Assembly: GCA_963745775.1 (NCBI GenBank)
Contig: CAVUYY010000001.1
Span: 137,311-201,310, forward strand
DNA from: Gaiellasilicea sp963745775
Lineage (GTDB): Bacteria; Actinomycetota; Thermoleophilia; Gaiellales; Gaiellaceae
Direction of reading: 5' to 3'
Length of the DNA: 64,000 nt
The notes under the pieces were generated by a model. It was not told where the DNA came from, did not search any database, and saw nothing but the letters and a program-made list of their open reading frames with translations. A program made the translations under genes and the position numbers. This document shows positions 38,490-48,543 of the stretch, piece after piece (position 1 is the first letter of the stretch; the number at the start of each line of letters is the position of its first letter).

Positions 38490-41400
38490 GTGCACGTGAG
38501 CGACGACCCGCGGGTCGGCACCGAGCTCGCCGGCTACCGGATCGAGTCGCTGCTCGGGCTTCGGTGGGATGAGCGTCGTCTACCTGGCCGAGGATCTGCG
38601 GCTGAAGCGGAAGGTCGCGCTCAAGCTGCTCGCTGCCGGCCTCGCCGAGGACGAGTCGTTCCGCGAGCGCTTCCTGCGCGAGTCGGAGCTGGCCGCGTCG
38701 ATCGACCATCCGAACATCGTCCCGATCTACGAGGCCGGGACGACCGAGGATCGCCTTTTCATCGCCATGCGCTACGTCGAGGGACAGCGACCTCGGAGGA
38801 GCGGCTGCAAGCGCGGCCGCCTGGACCCGGCGGACGCGATCGGCATCCTCGCCCAGGTCGCGAGCGCCCTCGATGCGGCCCACGCACGCGGCCTCGTGCA
38901 TCGCGACGTGAAGCCCTCGAACGTGCTGCTCGACACGGGCGCCCGCCCCGACGGCTCCGACCACGTCTACCTGGCGGACTTCGGCCTCACGAAGCGGGTC
39001 TCCGAGGAGGCCGGAATCGGCGACGACGGCCACCTCATGGGCACCATCGACTACGTCGCCCCCGAGCAGATCGCCGGTGAGGAGATCGACGGGCGGGCGG
39101 ACGTCTACTCGCTCGGCTGCGTGCTCTACGAGTGTCTCGTCGGGCAGCCGCCGTTCCGGCGTGACTCGGACCTCGCGGTGGTGTTCGCGCACCTCGAAAC
39201 GGAGGCGCCGCGCGGCGAGCGCACAACGGCCCGAGTTGCCGGCCGCGCTCGACGCCGTGATCGCCAGGGCGCTGGCGAAGGATCCGGAGCAGCGCTACCC
39301 GAGCTGCCGCGAGCTCGCGCGGGCGGCGCTCGCGGTCGCGGTCGACGAGGCGAGCCGCCTGCTCGTCGACGTCGCCTCCCGCGCCGCCGCCGGCCGGAGC
39401 GACCTGAGCGAGGTCGAGGCCGAGCTGACCGGCAAGGTGATCGACCTCCAGCTGGCGCGCGAGCAGGCGCGGGCCCTCTCGGGCCCAGCCACCCCGGCCC
39501 GCGTGGCGACCGAGGGGATCTGCCCGTTCAAGGGTCTTGCAAGCTTCGAGCCGGTCGATGCCGACTACTTCTTCGGCCGCGAGCGGCTCGTCGCCGAGCT
39601 CGTCGCCCGCCTCGTCGGCGCCGGCTTTCTCGGCATCGTCGGCCCGTCGGGCAGCGGCAAGTCGTCGGTCCTCCGCGCCGGCCTCCTCTCCGCCCTCGCC
39701 GGAGGAGTTCTGCCCGGCAGCGAGAGCTGGCGGCGTCTGCTGCTGCGTCCCGGCGAGCGGCCGCTCGACGAGCTTCGCCGCGTGCTCGTGTCGGGAGCGA
39801 AGGATCCTCTCGCCGAAGCACTCGACGCGCTGCCCGCCAATGGGCGCCTCCTCCTCGCGGTCGACCAGCTCGAGGAGCTCTTCACGGCCTGCCGCTCCGA
39901 GGCCGAGCGCGCAGCCTTCGCCGACACGCTTGCCCGCGCGGCCGGCGATCCGGGCGGTCGCGCGGTCGTCGTGGTCGCCCTCCGCGCCGACTTCTACGGG
40001 CGCTTTGCCGCCTACCCGGGGCTTGCCGAGCTGCTGGGCGGAAACCACGTGCTGGTCGGGCCGATGCAGGCCTCGGAGTTGCGGCGCGCCGTCGAGCTGC
40101 CCGCCGGCCGGGTGGGGCTGCGGGTGGATCCGGAGCTGTCCGACGCGCTCGTCGACGACGTCGAGGGCGAGCCGGGAGCGCTGCCGTTGCTGTCCACCGC
40201 GCTGCTCGAGCTCTGGCAGAAGCGGCAGGAGAACACGCTCACCCTAGCCGCCTACCGGGAGTCCGGCGGCGTCCACGGCGCCGTCGCCCGGCTGGCCGAG
40301 GGCACCTATGCCCGGATCCCGGACGAGCGCAAGCCGATCGTGCGCGCCCTCATGTTGCGCCTGGTCGGCGAGGGCGAGGGCGACGCGGTGGTGCGCCGCC
40401 GCGCCCCACTCGCCGAGCTCGATCTGGAGCGCGACGAGGATGGGCCGACGTGCTCACGACACTCGCCGACAGCCGCCTCGTCACGGTGTCGGAAGGGAGC
40501 GTCGAGGTCGCCCACGAGGCCCTGCTGCGCGAATGGCCGCGGCTCCGCGAGTGGATCGAGGAGGACGCCGAAGGACGCCGGCTTCGTCGTCAGATCACCC
40601 AGGCGGCGGCCGAATGGGACGCGGCAGGACGCGATCAGGGCGAGCTCTACCGCGGCGCTCGCCTTTCCGCAGCGCTCGACTGGAGCACGGACCACGCCTT
40701 CGAGCTGAACGAGCTCGAAGGCTAGTTCGTCACGGAGAGCCGCGAGTCCTCCGAGCAGGAGGCGAAGCGGGCTCGGCGCACGAACCGCCGCCTTCGCGTC
40801 CTGCTCGCCGGGGTCGCGCTCCTGCTCGCGGCGGCCGTCGCCGGCGGGATCTTCGCGGTCGTCCAGCGCGGCGAGGCGCGCGACGCGGAGACCGCGCAGC
40901 TCGCCCAGCGCCTCGGCGCCCAGGCGCTCGTCGAGGATGACCTCGACCGCTCGCTCCTGCTCGCCCGCCAGGCGGTCGCCATCGACGACTCGCCGCAGAC
41001 CCGGAGCTATCTGCTCGAGGCTCTCCTGCGCTCGCCGAAGGCGGACGGGATCATGCACGGCCCGACCGAGTTCCTCCGCGCGATCGCGGTCAGCCGCGAC
41101 GGCAGGACGCTCGCGGTTGGCAGCTGGCGCGACGGACTTCTCTTCTTCGACACCCGGACGTACGCTCGGGTCGACCGATCCTCGCCGGTGACCGGCTACG
41201 TCGAGAGCCTCGCGTACAGCGCGGACGGAGACACGCTTGCGGTCGGCGGTGACGGCTCCATCCGCCTGCTGGACGCGCGCACGTATGAGCAGCTCGCGGA
41301 GACACTCGTGGACGGCCTCGTCACGAGGTTGATCTTCAGCCGAGACGGATCGAGACTCGTTGTCGCGACGAGCGACGAGTTCGTTCCCGAGTCGATCAGC

Positions 41401-43000
41401 ATCCGCGACCCTGCCACCCTGGCGCCGATCGGCGCACCGATCGAGCCTGAGGACTATGCCGGCGCCTATCGAGCCCAGCTCTGGGGGGCTCCCGGCCTCG
41501 CGTTGACGCCCGACGGCAGCTCGGTCGTCACCGCCTCGAACGAGGACGAGCTCGTCTGGTGGGACGTCCGGAGCCGTTCCGCGACCAGACGCGTGAGGAT
41601 CGGCACCGGTCACCATGCGCTCGCGGTGAGCTCGGACGGCGACACTGCCGCCGTCGGCGTCGACCGAGGCATCCAGCTGGTCGACACGCGAAGCGGAGCC
41701 GTGCGGTCATCCGCCGGCGTTCTCACCGACGCACCGAACTGGTTGGCATTCAGCTCTGACGGGAGGACCGTCGTGTCGACGGGCCTCGACGGAGCCGTGA
41801 CCCTGTGGGACGTCCGGTCGGCGACGGTCCGCGAGACCCTGCGCGGCCACTCGGCCTCCGCCGCGCAGCCGGAATTCAGCCCCGACGGGAAGACGCTCTA
41901 CACGGCGAGCCACGACGGAACGGCGATCGCCTGGCGCATCGCGGGCGACCGCGGGCTCGAGCGGCCGTTCGAGTTCACGCCCGGCCGGGCGGCCCGGGAC
42001 TTTCGGCACCCCGGTGCCTACGTCCTCGACGGACGGCTGATCGCCGTCGGCCTCAAGGGACGAGGGATTGGGCTCCGAGACGGCGAGACGCTGGCCCGAG
42101 CCGGCGCGCCCCTGCTGAAGACCGGCGGTGAGGTGAATGCGCTCGCGTCCGATCCGGACGGGCGAATGCTCGCGGCCGGCACCCGAGCCGGCAAGGTGAC
42201 GCTCTGGGACGTCGCTTCACGGTCGCTCCGGCTGGGGCCGTTCAGCGTCTCGAAGAAGTCGGTGGAGGGCCTGAGCCTCAGCGCGGATGGGACGATGCTC
42301 GCAACAGCCGGCGCGGACGGCGTGAGGCTCTGGGACGTTGCGACCGGGGCGGCGCGCGGCCGGGTCGGGGACGGCAGCGCCGTCGGCGCCGTCGCCTTCA
42401 GCCCGGCGGCCCCGCTCGTCGCGATCGTGCTCTCCGGGTATCCGCCGGCCGAGCAAGGAGGAAAAGGAGGAGTCGTCGAGGTCTGGAACGTGACCCGGCG
42501 CTCGCTGGTCATGAGGCTGCGACCCGATCTTGCCCCGGACGTAATCGGTTACGCGCTCGCCTTCACCCCGGACGGCCGGGTGCTTGCCAGCGGCGGGCTC
42601 GGCGACCGGTTCGTTCACCTCTGGGACGTCGAGAAGGGAAGGCTGCTCCGCGAGCTCGAGCACAACCTGGCCGGCACGCACTCGCTCGAGTTCAGACCGG
42701 ACGGTCGTACCCTGGCGGTCGGGGGGTACGGAGAGCAGTATGCGGCGCTCCTCGACGTCGCGACGGGGGCGCAGCTCGGCCCGAGGCTCACGGCCGGCAG
42801 AGACAGCCGCGATGGTCGATGTGTCCCCTGACGGGCGCTCCCTGTTGCAGACGCACGGCAACGGGGAGGGGGCTGTCTGGGACATCGATCCGGAGTCCTG
42901 GGCGAGGCGCGCGTGCGCGCTCGCCAACCGCACGCTCACCCGCGAGGAGTGGGAGGAGTTCCTGCCGGGGCGGCCGTACGAGCCGGCGTGTACGACCTGA
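38490..43000 (+). pseudogene. Ser/Thr kinase-nSTAND1-TM-WD40 signalling protein, broken by frameshifts
   Basis: One ~1500-residue protein can be pieced together. Kinase domain: GLGGMSVVYLAED, ALKLL, VHRDVKPSNVLL, DFGL, APEQ. STAND NTPase (nSTAND1): GICPFKGLASF, IVGPSGSGKSSVLRAG, LLLAVDQLEELF. Membrane helix: LRVLLAGVALLLAAAVAGG. WD40 repeats then run to about 42980. Frame changes occur near 38562, 39213, 40440 and 42805, possibly a compensated pair at 38780-38815, and there is an in-frame TAG at 40723-40725. Sequence error or decay. Members sense cell state and phosphorylate partners. GTG start at 38490 after AAGGAG. Confidence 0.8.
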
Positions 43001-43082
43001 CCGCGACTGAGAACTCGAGCCAGCATGAGCGAGCACCAACGCGTGCGCGGTCGCCGCCGAGAACCCATGGTCACAGGCTCTT

Positions 43083-43866
43083 CTAGCTCGGTTTCCGTCC
43101 CAAGGCTCGGCACCACGCGAAGGCCGCGTACGCGTCCGGCGCCTTCGACCACTCGAGCCAGGCGCGGCGCATTGCTTCGAGGTCGCTCGCTGTTGCCAGT
43201 CCGTGCTTTCTTGCCGAGCGCCCGTACCAGCCGTCGCTGCAATCTTCCGCTCGCGCCCTGCCGAACGACTTCACGGCTTCGCCGGTGCCGTAACAGAAGA
43301 ACGTGGACGTTGCGACGACGCTGTCGAAGGCCGGCGCGCTCGAGGAGGCCACGGAGCTGCCGGCCGCGATAGGGGTCGGCAGCATTCTCGAGCAGCCACA
43401 CTCGTTCGCGGATGGCATAGAAGCGTCTGACGAGCTGATCGTTGGGCCCTGCGAGGATCAGGCCTCCGTACTCGACGCAGGCGACGCCGAGGACGCCGCC
43501 CGGCTTAAGGGTTCGTTTGATCTCGATGAGGCCGTCGAGTGGGTGGGCGAGCGTCTCGAGTACCGAGTGGCAAAGACAGGCGTCGAAGTGATCGACCGGC
43601 AAGTCGAGGGCGTACACGCTGCCAACGCGGAACTCGACATTCTCGATTTGGTGCTGGGCCGCGTAGCGCTGTGCGTCGGCGAATTCCTCCTCGCTCGGAT
43701 CGACGCCGACGACGTGACCGACCGTCTCCGCCAGACCGAGCGTGATCGTCCCTTGTCCGCACCCGGCATCGAGAACGCGGAAATCGTCGTTCAGGTGTGG
43801 AAGCAGAAAGTCGGCGTAGTCCGCCGCGCTCCTGGCTTTGAGGGACGCGGCGAAGGCCGTGCTCAC
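43083..43866 (-). pseudogene. class I SAM-dependent methyltransferase, frameshifted
   Basis: From GTG at 43866: FRVLDAGCGQGTITLGLAE (motif I), VVGVDPSEEEFADAQRYAA, VDHFDACLCHSVLETLAHPL and IKRTLKPGGVLGVACVEYGG. The frame is lost near 43333 (one apparent extra base), but the expected C-terminus (FDSVVATSTFFCYGTGEA, then AWLEWSKAPDAYAAFAW) continues in another frame and ends at 43083. About 260 residues when joined. Substrate unknown. It faces the end of the kinase gene. Confidence 0.8.
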
Positions 43867-43927
43867 GCTCCGCTCTTCGCGGCCCGGCTCGCCTCGAGAA
43901 TGTGGCGCAACCCCATGCTGAGGAGTC

Positions 43928-45524
43928 TCAGGGGCGGATCGACCAGGTGAAGCGCGTCAGCGTGGCCGGCGGAGCGAGGCCGCCGGGGCGGAGACCCCGC
44001 CGCACGAGCAGCGTGGGCGGGGCGGCCTCTCTGGCGAGTCTGAGGCGGGCCGCGCCGAGGCCCTCGCGGTGCCACCTCGTCGACAGCCCGACGACGAGCA
44101 GGCCGGCGTCGCGGCTCGCGTCCAGCATGCCCTCCTCGCCGGGCGGAGTCAGCAGCGGCTCGGCCGAGATGCCCAGGACGCGCTGAACAGCGAGTGCGCC
44201 GTGCGAGAGCAGGCGGCTCGCGTCGCGCTTGCCTTGCTCCGGCACTGCGGCGGCACCGGCGAGCCGGAGCGGCACACCGTCGGCGCGCGCAAGCCACGCG
44301 CCGAGCTCGACCGCCGCCCAGTCGTGCTCGGCCCCTCCGAAGGGGACGAGCACGGGGCCCTCAGGCGGCGCTTCTCGAGGAACGAGCAGCGCCACGTCGC
44401 AGGGCGTCCCCGCAAGTAGGGCGGTGAGCTGCTCGTCGGGAGCTCCGTCGGCCAGGAGCTCGTCGGGTGCGTCGGCGAGCAGGAGCTCGACGTCGAGCTC
44501 GGTGGCGAGCCGGGCCAGCTCCTCACCCGGCGCCGTCGACGTGAACGAGGCCGCACGGGCCACGACACCGCGCGCTTCGAGTGCCGACCTGCGCTCTTCG
44601 AGCCAGGCCGACGCGGACTGAAGGTCGGCTGCGTCCGACACGAGCCTGGCCAGGATCAGGACGCGAGGCGGGTGTCGCACAAGCGGCTCGGCCACCGCGA
44701 GCAGCGCCTCGACGTGCGTCTCGTGCGTGATCGCGACGAGAATCGACCGCTCCGCGACCTCCCGGAAACGTGGCGGCGCTTCGACGTCCAGCGACGGGTC
44801 CTGCCGCAGGATCGCCCGCTCGAGCTCCTGGAGCGCAGGGCTCAGGTCGATCCCGAGCTCGTCGACGAGGGCTCGGCGCGCATCCTGGTAGGCGTCCAGG
44901 GCCTCCGCCTGCCGACCCGACCGGTACAGCGCCGTCATCAGATACTTCCGCAGGCGCTCGCGGAGCGGGTGCTCGGCGACGAGTGCCTCGAGCTCCCCGA
45001 CCAGCTCGTCGTGGCGCCCGAGTGCGAGGTCGGCGTCGATCCGGAGCTCGACCGCTGCCAGCCTGATCTCCTCGAGCCGGGCGATCGCCGCCTGGGCGAA
45101 GCTCTCGTAGGCGAAGTCCGCGAGCGCCGGGCCTCTCCAGAGCGACTGCGCGTCGCGGAGCCGCTCCGACGCGTCGGCCGCCAGGCCGCGAGCGAGCAAG
45201 CTCCTTCCCTCGTCCACCAACCGCTCGAAGCGGTGGAGATCGAGCGAGTCGGGCTCGACGCGGATGAGGTAACCGGGCGATCTGGTCGTCAGCACGTCCT
45301 GCGGGAAGCGCCTTGCGCAGTCGCGAGACGTTGACCCGCAGCGCGGCGGCGGCGTCCTCGGGCGAGTCGTCGCCCCAGAGCTCGTCGATCAGCCGGTCGG
45401 CGGGAACGACCTCGTTCGGGTGGAGGAGGAGCGCGACGAGAAGCGCACGCGGCTTGGGCCCGCCCAGGGAAACCTCGCCGCCTTCGTCCCACACCTCGAG
45501 CGGTCCCAGGATCCGGAACTCCAT
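43928..45524 (-). pseudogene. SARP/BTAD transcriptional regulator with C-terminal Usp-like domain, frameshifted
   Basis: The N-terminus from ATG 45524 (MEFRILGPLEVWDEGGEVS, NEVVPADRLIDELWGDD, VNVSRLRKALP) is an OmpR-type winged helix. After a one-base insertion near 45304 the frame changes to the BTAD domain (LHRFERLVDEGRSLLARG, AHPLRERLRKYLMTALYRSGR and DAYQDARRALVDELGI). The last ~230 residues resemble universal-stress-protein folds (DAGLLVVGLSTRWHREGLG, PTLLVRRG). SARP proteins activate promoters by binding 11-bp-spaced direct repeats, and four such sites are nearby. Frameshift may be error or loss. Confidence 0.82.
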
Positions 45525-45566
45525 CCGCCTGCCTCCCGGCTCGGGACGCTAACAGCTGTTGCGGGT

Positions 45567-45600
45567 CTGAAACAGGCCAGAAACGGAGCAGGTCGATCAT
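45567..45600 (+). promoter_or_regulatory. SARP-type operator and -10, upstream of 45637 gene
   Basis: CTGAAAC at 45567 and CAGAAAC at 45578 (11 bp), then 8 bp, then TCGATCAT at 45593. The TCGATCAT-YGGCTTCG stretch is shared with the site at 45962. It also lies 43 bp upstream of the divergent SARP gene. Confidence 0.72.
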
Positions 45601-45636
45601 CGGCTTCGACAGGACCAGCACCGGAAGGAGAGAACC

Positions 45637-45906
45637 ATGAAGGGTTCGAGATCGCTCAGCACGCTTCTCGCAGCGGCGGTGGTCACCGGCACGATCGGCG
45701 TAGGAGCCACGCTCGGTGGAGGCGAGCCGCAATGGCTGAAGGCGCTGCACGTCCGCAGCGAGGCGCTCAACCAGAAGCACGGGCTCGGCGAGTATGCGAG
45801 GAACACCGCGCGCACGGACTCGCAGGGCTGGCGGCGGGCGCTGATGATTCGCAGCGACGCGCTGAACCGCAAGTACCGGCTCGGCGAGTACGCGCCGGGG
45901 CCGTAG
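45637..45906 (+). CDS. small exported protein with two RSEALNxKxxLGEYA-type repeats
   Basis: An 89-residue protein with ATG after GGAAGGAGAG. Residues ~1-28 are a signal or anchor (LSTLLAAAVVTGTIGVGATL). Two similar units follow: WLKALHVRSEALNQKHGLGE and WRRALMIRSDALNRKYRLGE. The repeated motif recurs in actinobacterial hypotheticals. It lies directly under a SARP-type site, next to the SARP gene. Function unknown; an exported peptide or structural role is possible. Confidence 0.75.
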   Translation: MKGSRSLSTLLAAAVVTGTIGVGATLGGGEPQWLKALHVRSEALNQKHGLGEYARNTARTDSQGWRRALMIRSDALNRKYRLGEYAPGP

Positions 45907-45925
45907 AACCCTCTACGACCCGCGA

Positions 45926-45951
45926 GCGAGGCCGCCTCCGGGCGGCCTCGC
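45926..45951 (+). terminator. hairpin terminator downstream of 45637-45906
   Basis: Perfect 11-bp arms GCGAGGCCGCC and GGCGGCCTCGC with a TCCG loop, then TGTTGCG. It separates the small exported gene from the next operator. Confidence 0.75.
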
Positions 45952-45961
45952 TGTTGCGCCG

Positions 45962-45995
45962 CTGAAACCGACCTGAAACTGGCCGGTTCGATCAT
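45962..45995 (+). promoter_or_regulatory. SARP-type operator and -10, upstream of vanadium haloperoxidase
   Basis: CTGAAAC at 45962 and CTGAAAC at 45973 (11 bp), then 8 bp, then TCGATCAT at 45988. The layout is the same as at 45567, and the similarity continues into ATTGGCTTCG. Confidence 0.75.
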
Positions 45996-46034
45996 TGGCT
46001 TCGTCACGGCACCCTCGTCCGGAAGGGAGGTCCC

Positions 46035-46094
46035 ATGAATCCACCGAGCTTTGCCCGACTTTCGACGTGCGTACCTACTAGGAGGTTTCCATGA
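46035..46094 (+). CDS. 19-residue leader peptide overlapping the haloperoxidase start
   Basis: ATG at 46035 follows a strong GGAAGGGAGG site and opens a 19-residue frame (MNPPSFARLSTCVPT, then RRFP). Its TGA (46092-46094) overlaps the haloperoxidase ATG (46091). This layout suggests translational coupling or leader control. No homology; purely from sequence layout. Confidence 0.5.
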   Translation: MNPPSFARLSTCVPTRRFP

Positions 46095-47396
46095 TCCGCC
46101 AGACCCGGCGCGCACTTCTCGTCTGCGCCGCCACCGCGACGATGCTCCTCGCGCCGGCCGTCGCGCAGGCCGACGTGATCGGCGACTGGAATGCGATCGC
46201 GCAGGCAGAGACCGTTCTGCTCAGGCCGACGGCTCACGGCCAGTCCCGTGGGATCGCGATGGTCGAGGGCGCGGTCTACGACGCGGTCAACGCGATCGAC
46301 CGCGGCTACCAGCCGTACCTGATCGACCTCGACGCAGGTCGGCGCGCAGCCCTGGGGCTCGCAGGATGCGGCCGCCGCGACGGCGGCGTACCGCGTGCTT
46401 CGGGCGATCGTCGCACCGGCCCGCTACGCCGGGCTCGACGCGGCCTATCTCGCGACCCTGGGGCCGGCTCCGTACGACCCCCTCGTGCAGGAGGGCATCG
46501 ACGCGGGGGAAGCCGCCGCCGCCGCGATGCTCGCGTCGCGCCAGGGTGACGGGTTCCTCGCGACGTTCGTGCCCAGCATCGGTCTCGACCCGGGCGACTG
46601 GCGGCCGATCGGCTGGCCGGCCGCGCCGGTCTTCGATCCCGACGGCTGGATCGGCAACCTGAAGCCGTTCCTGATCGAGAGCCCGTCGCAGTTCCGCTCG
46701 GAGGGCCCGAACGAGCTCACGAGCGCGGCCTACGCCGAGGAGTACGCCGAGGTGAAGGAGCTCGGCGCTCTCAACAGCACGAAGCGAACCGCCGACCAGA
46801 CGGCCGCCGCAGTCTTCTGGCAGTTCGCTCCGATCGCGCTCTGGAACCCGCTCGCGCGGGATCTCGCCGACCGGTACGAGCTCGATACGGCCGACCAGGC
46901 CCGCCTCTACGCGATGGTCAACCTCGCCGCCGTGGACGGCGCAATCGCCTGCTGGAACGACAAGTACTACTGGAGCTTCTGGCGGCCGAGGGCCGCGATC
47001 CGCGAGGGCGACACGGACGGCAATCCGGCGACGATCGGCGACCCGACCTGGGAATCGCTGTTCGCGGCGGCGACGATGACGACGCCGCCGCTCGGCACGC
47101 CGCCGTTCCCCGACCACCCGTCCGGCCACGGCTGCCTGACCGGCGCCGTCATGAACACGATGGCCGACTTCTTCGGCACCGACAAGGTCGCGATCACGGT
47201 GGTCTCGGGCCGCTCGCTCAACGGCGTCCCGCTTGCGCCGCGGCAGTTCGACCGCTTCTCGCACGTGACGAAGGAGGTGATCGGCGCACGCATCTGGGGC
47301 GGGATCCACTTCCGCACCGCCGACGTGCAGGGAACGGTGATCGGGAAGAAGGTCGCCCACTGGCTCCGCAAGCACTACTTCCAACCGCTCGGATGA
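46091..47396 (+). pseudogene. vanadium-dependent haloperoxidase (PAP2 superfamily), frameshifted
   Basis: ATG 46091 with ribosome binding site TAGGAGG; the N-terminus is a signal peptide (RRALLVCAATATMLLAPAVA). The frame changes near 46340 (apparent one-base insertion), after which AAYLATLGPAPYDPLVQEG continues to 47396. Vanadate-site motifs: KYYWSFWRPRAAI, PDHPSGHGCLTG and RIWGGIHFRTADVQG. Exported enzyme that oxidises halides with peroxide, or a related phosphatase. Under a SARP-type site. Frameshift may be error. Confidence 0.82.
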
Positions 47397-47406
47397 GATC
47401 GGCGGA

Positions 47407-47440
47407 ATGAGACCAGCACGAAACGGATCAAGGCTGTAAC
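47407..47440 (+). promoter_or_regulatory. possible SARP-type operator upstream of cupredoxin gene
   Basis: ATGAGAC at 47407 and ACGAAAC at 47418 (11 bp), with TGTAAC at 47435. Weaker match than the other three, and about 200 bp from the start codon. The rest of 47441-47635 shows no gene. Confidence 0.5.
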
Positions 47441-47635
47441 GCTCGGGGTTGCCGCGCTCGCCGCGGGATGGGGGCAGGCGAATAGCCGACGAGTGGCGGG
47501 GGCTCCGGTGCGAAGCCGGAGTCCTCGCCGCCGGCCTGCCGTTCGCGGTCGAGAGGATTCTCGAAACGCACGCGCAAGAACGTGAGCGCAGGTGCATCTA
47601 CCAGGTGGCATAGCCTCCGAGCAAGGAGAACGTCG

Positions 47636-48538
47636 ATGCGCAAGGTGATTCTGCTTCTCGTCGTCGTGGCGCTCGTCGTCGGCGTCGGGTCCGCCGCTGC
47701 GAAGACGGTCGCCGTGACGATCTCCAGGGACGGCTTCGTCCCGAAGTCCGTGACGATCGCTCAGGGGGACACCGTCCAGTTCACGAACAGCGACAGCATC
47801 GTTCACCAGATCGCCTTCAGGTCGATGACCGGCGTCACTTGCTCCGGGAGCCCGCTCGTGCTCCAGACGGGGTTCAGCGGTAGCTGCACGTTCGCGAACG
47901 CCGGCAACTTCAGCTACTCGGATCCGAACACGAGGGGCAACACCTTTCGCGGCACCGTCACCGTCACGGCGGCTCCGCTCTCGCTCAGCCTGAGCGCGAA
48001 GCCCTTGCTCGTCACGTACGGCGCAGCCGCAGTGCTGGCGGGGACGCTCTCGACGCAGCAGGCCGGGGAGAACGTCGACGTTCTCGCCCAGCCGTGCGGG
48101 ACTCCCTCGGCCTCGAAGTCCACGACGGTGCAGACGATTGCGGGCGGCGCCTACACGGCGACTGTCAAGCCGATGCGGAGCACGGCGTACTCGACGAAGT
48201 CGAAAGCCGCGACGAGCACCGTCACCACCGTTCGCGTCCGGCCGAGCATGCGGCTGGTGAGAGTCGGAGCCGGTCGCTACTCGCTCCGCGTCCTCGGCGC
48301 GTCCAGTTTCGCCGGCAAGTACGCGAGCTTCCAGCGCTACAACGGCACCCTTCGTCGGTGGGTCGCCGTCAGGACCGTGCTCCTGAAGGCGAGCTCGACC
48401 GGAGTCGCGCCCACGGTTGCCAGCGCCGCCTCGTTCCGTTCCTCGATCCGCGGGGGCCTCCGCGTCCGGGCGATTCTCGGGCAGGCCCAGGTCGGAAGCT
48501 GCTACGCGGCGGGACTCAGCAACACGATTCTCAGCTAG
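47636..48538 (+). CDS. exported cupredoxin-like protein
   Basis: ATG at 47636 after GCAAGGAGAA gives 300 residues with a signal peptide (KVILLLVVVALVVGVGSAAA). The cupredoxin domain (residues ~22-110) has ISRDGFVPKSVTIAQGDTVQ, SDSIVHQIAF (His ligand) and GSCTFANAGNFSYSD (Cys ligand), consistent with blue-copper or copper-binding plastocyanin-like proteins; the last His/Met ligand is not obvious. Two Ig-like segments follow. It may partner the haloperoxidase outside the membrane. Confidence 0.8.
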   Translation: MRKVILLLVVVALVVGVGSAAAKTVAVTISRDGFVPKSVTIAQGDTVQFTNSDSIVHQIAFRSMTGVTCSGSPLVLQTGFSGSCTFANAGNFSYSDPNTRGNTFRGTVTVTAAPLSLSLSAKPLLVTYGAAAVLAGTLSTQQAGENVDVLAQPCGTPSASKSTTVQTIAGGAYTATVKPMRSTAYSTKSKAATSTVTTVRVRPSMRLVRVGAGRYSLRVLGASSFAGKYASFQRYNGTLRRWVAVRTVLLKASSTGVAPTVASAASFRSSIRGGLRVRAILGQAQVGSCYAAGLSNTILS

Positions 48539-48543
48539 CGGCG

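Noticed and set aside
42217..43082. Minus-strand extension of the methyltransferase frame
   Set aside because: It is antisense to the WD40 region and lacks protein character; it follows a frameshift.
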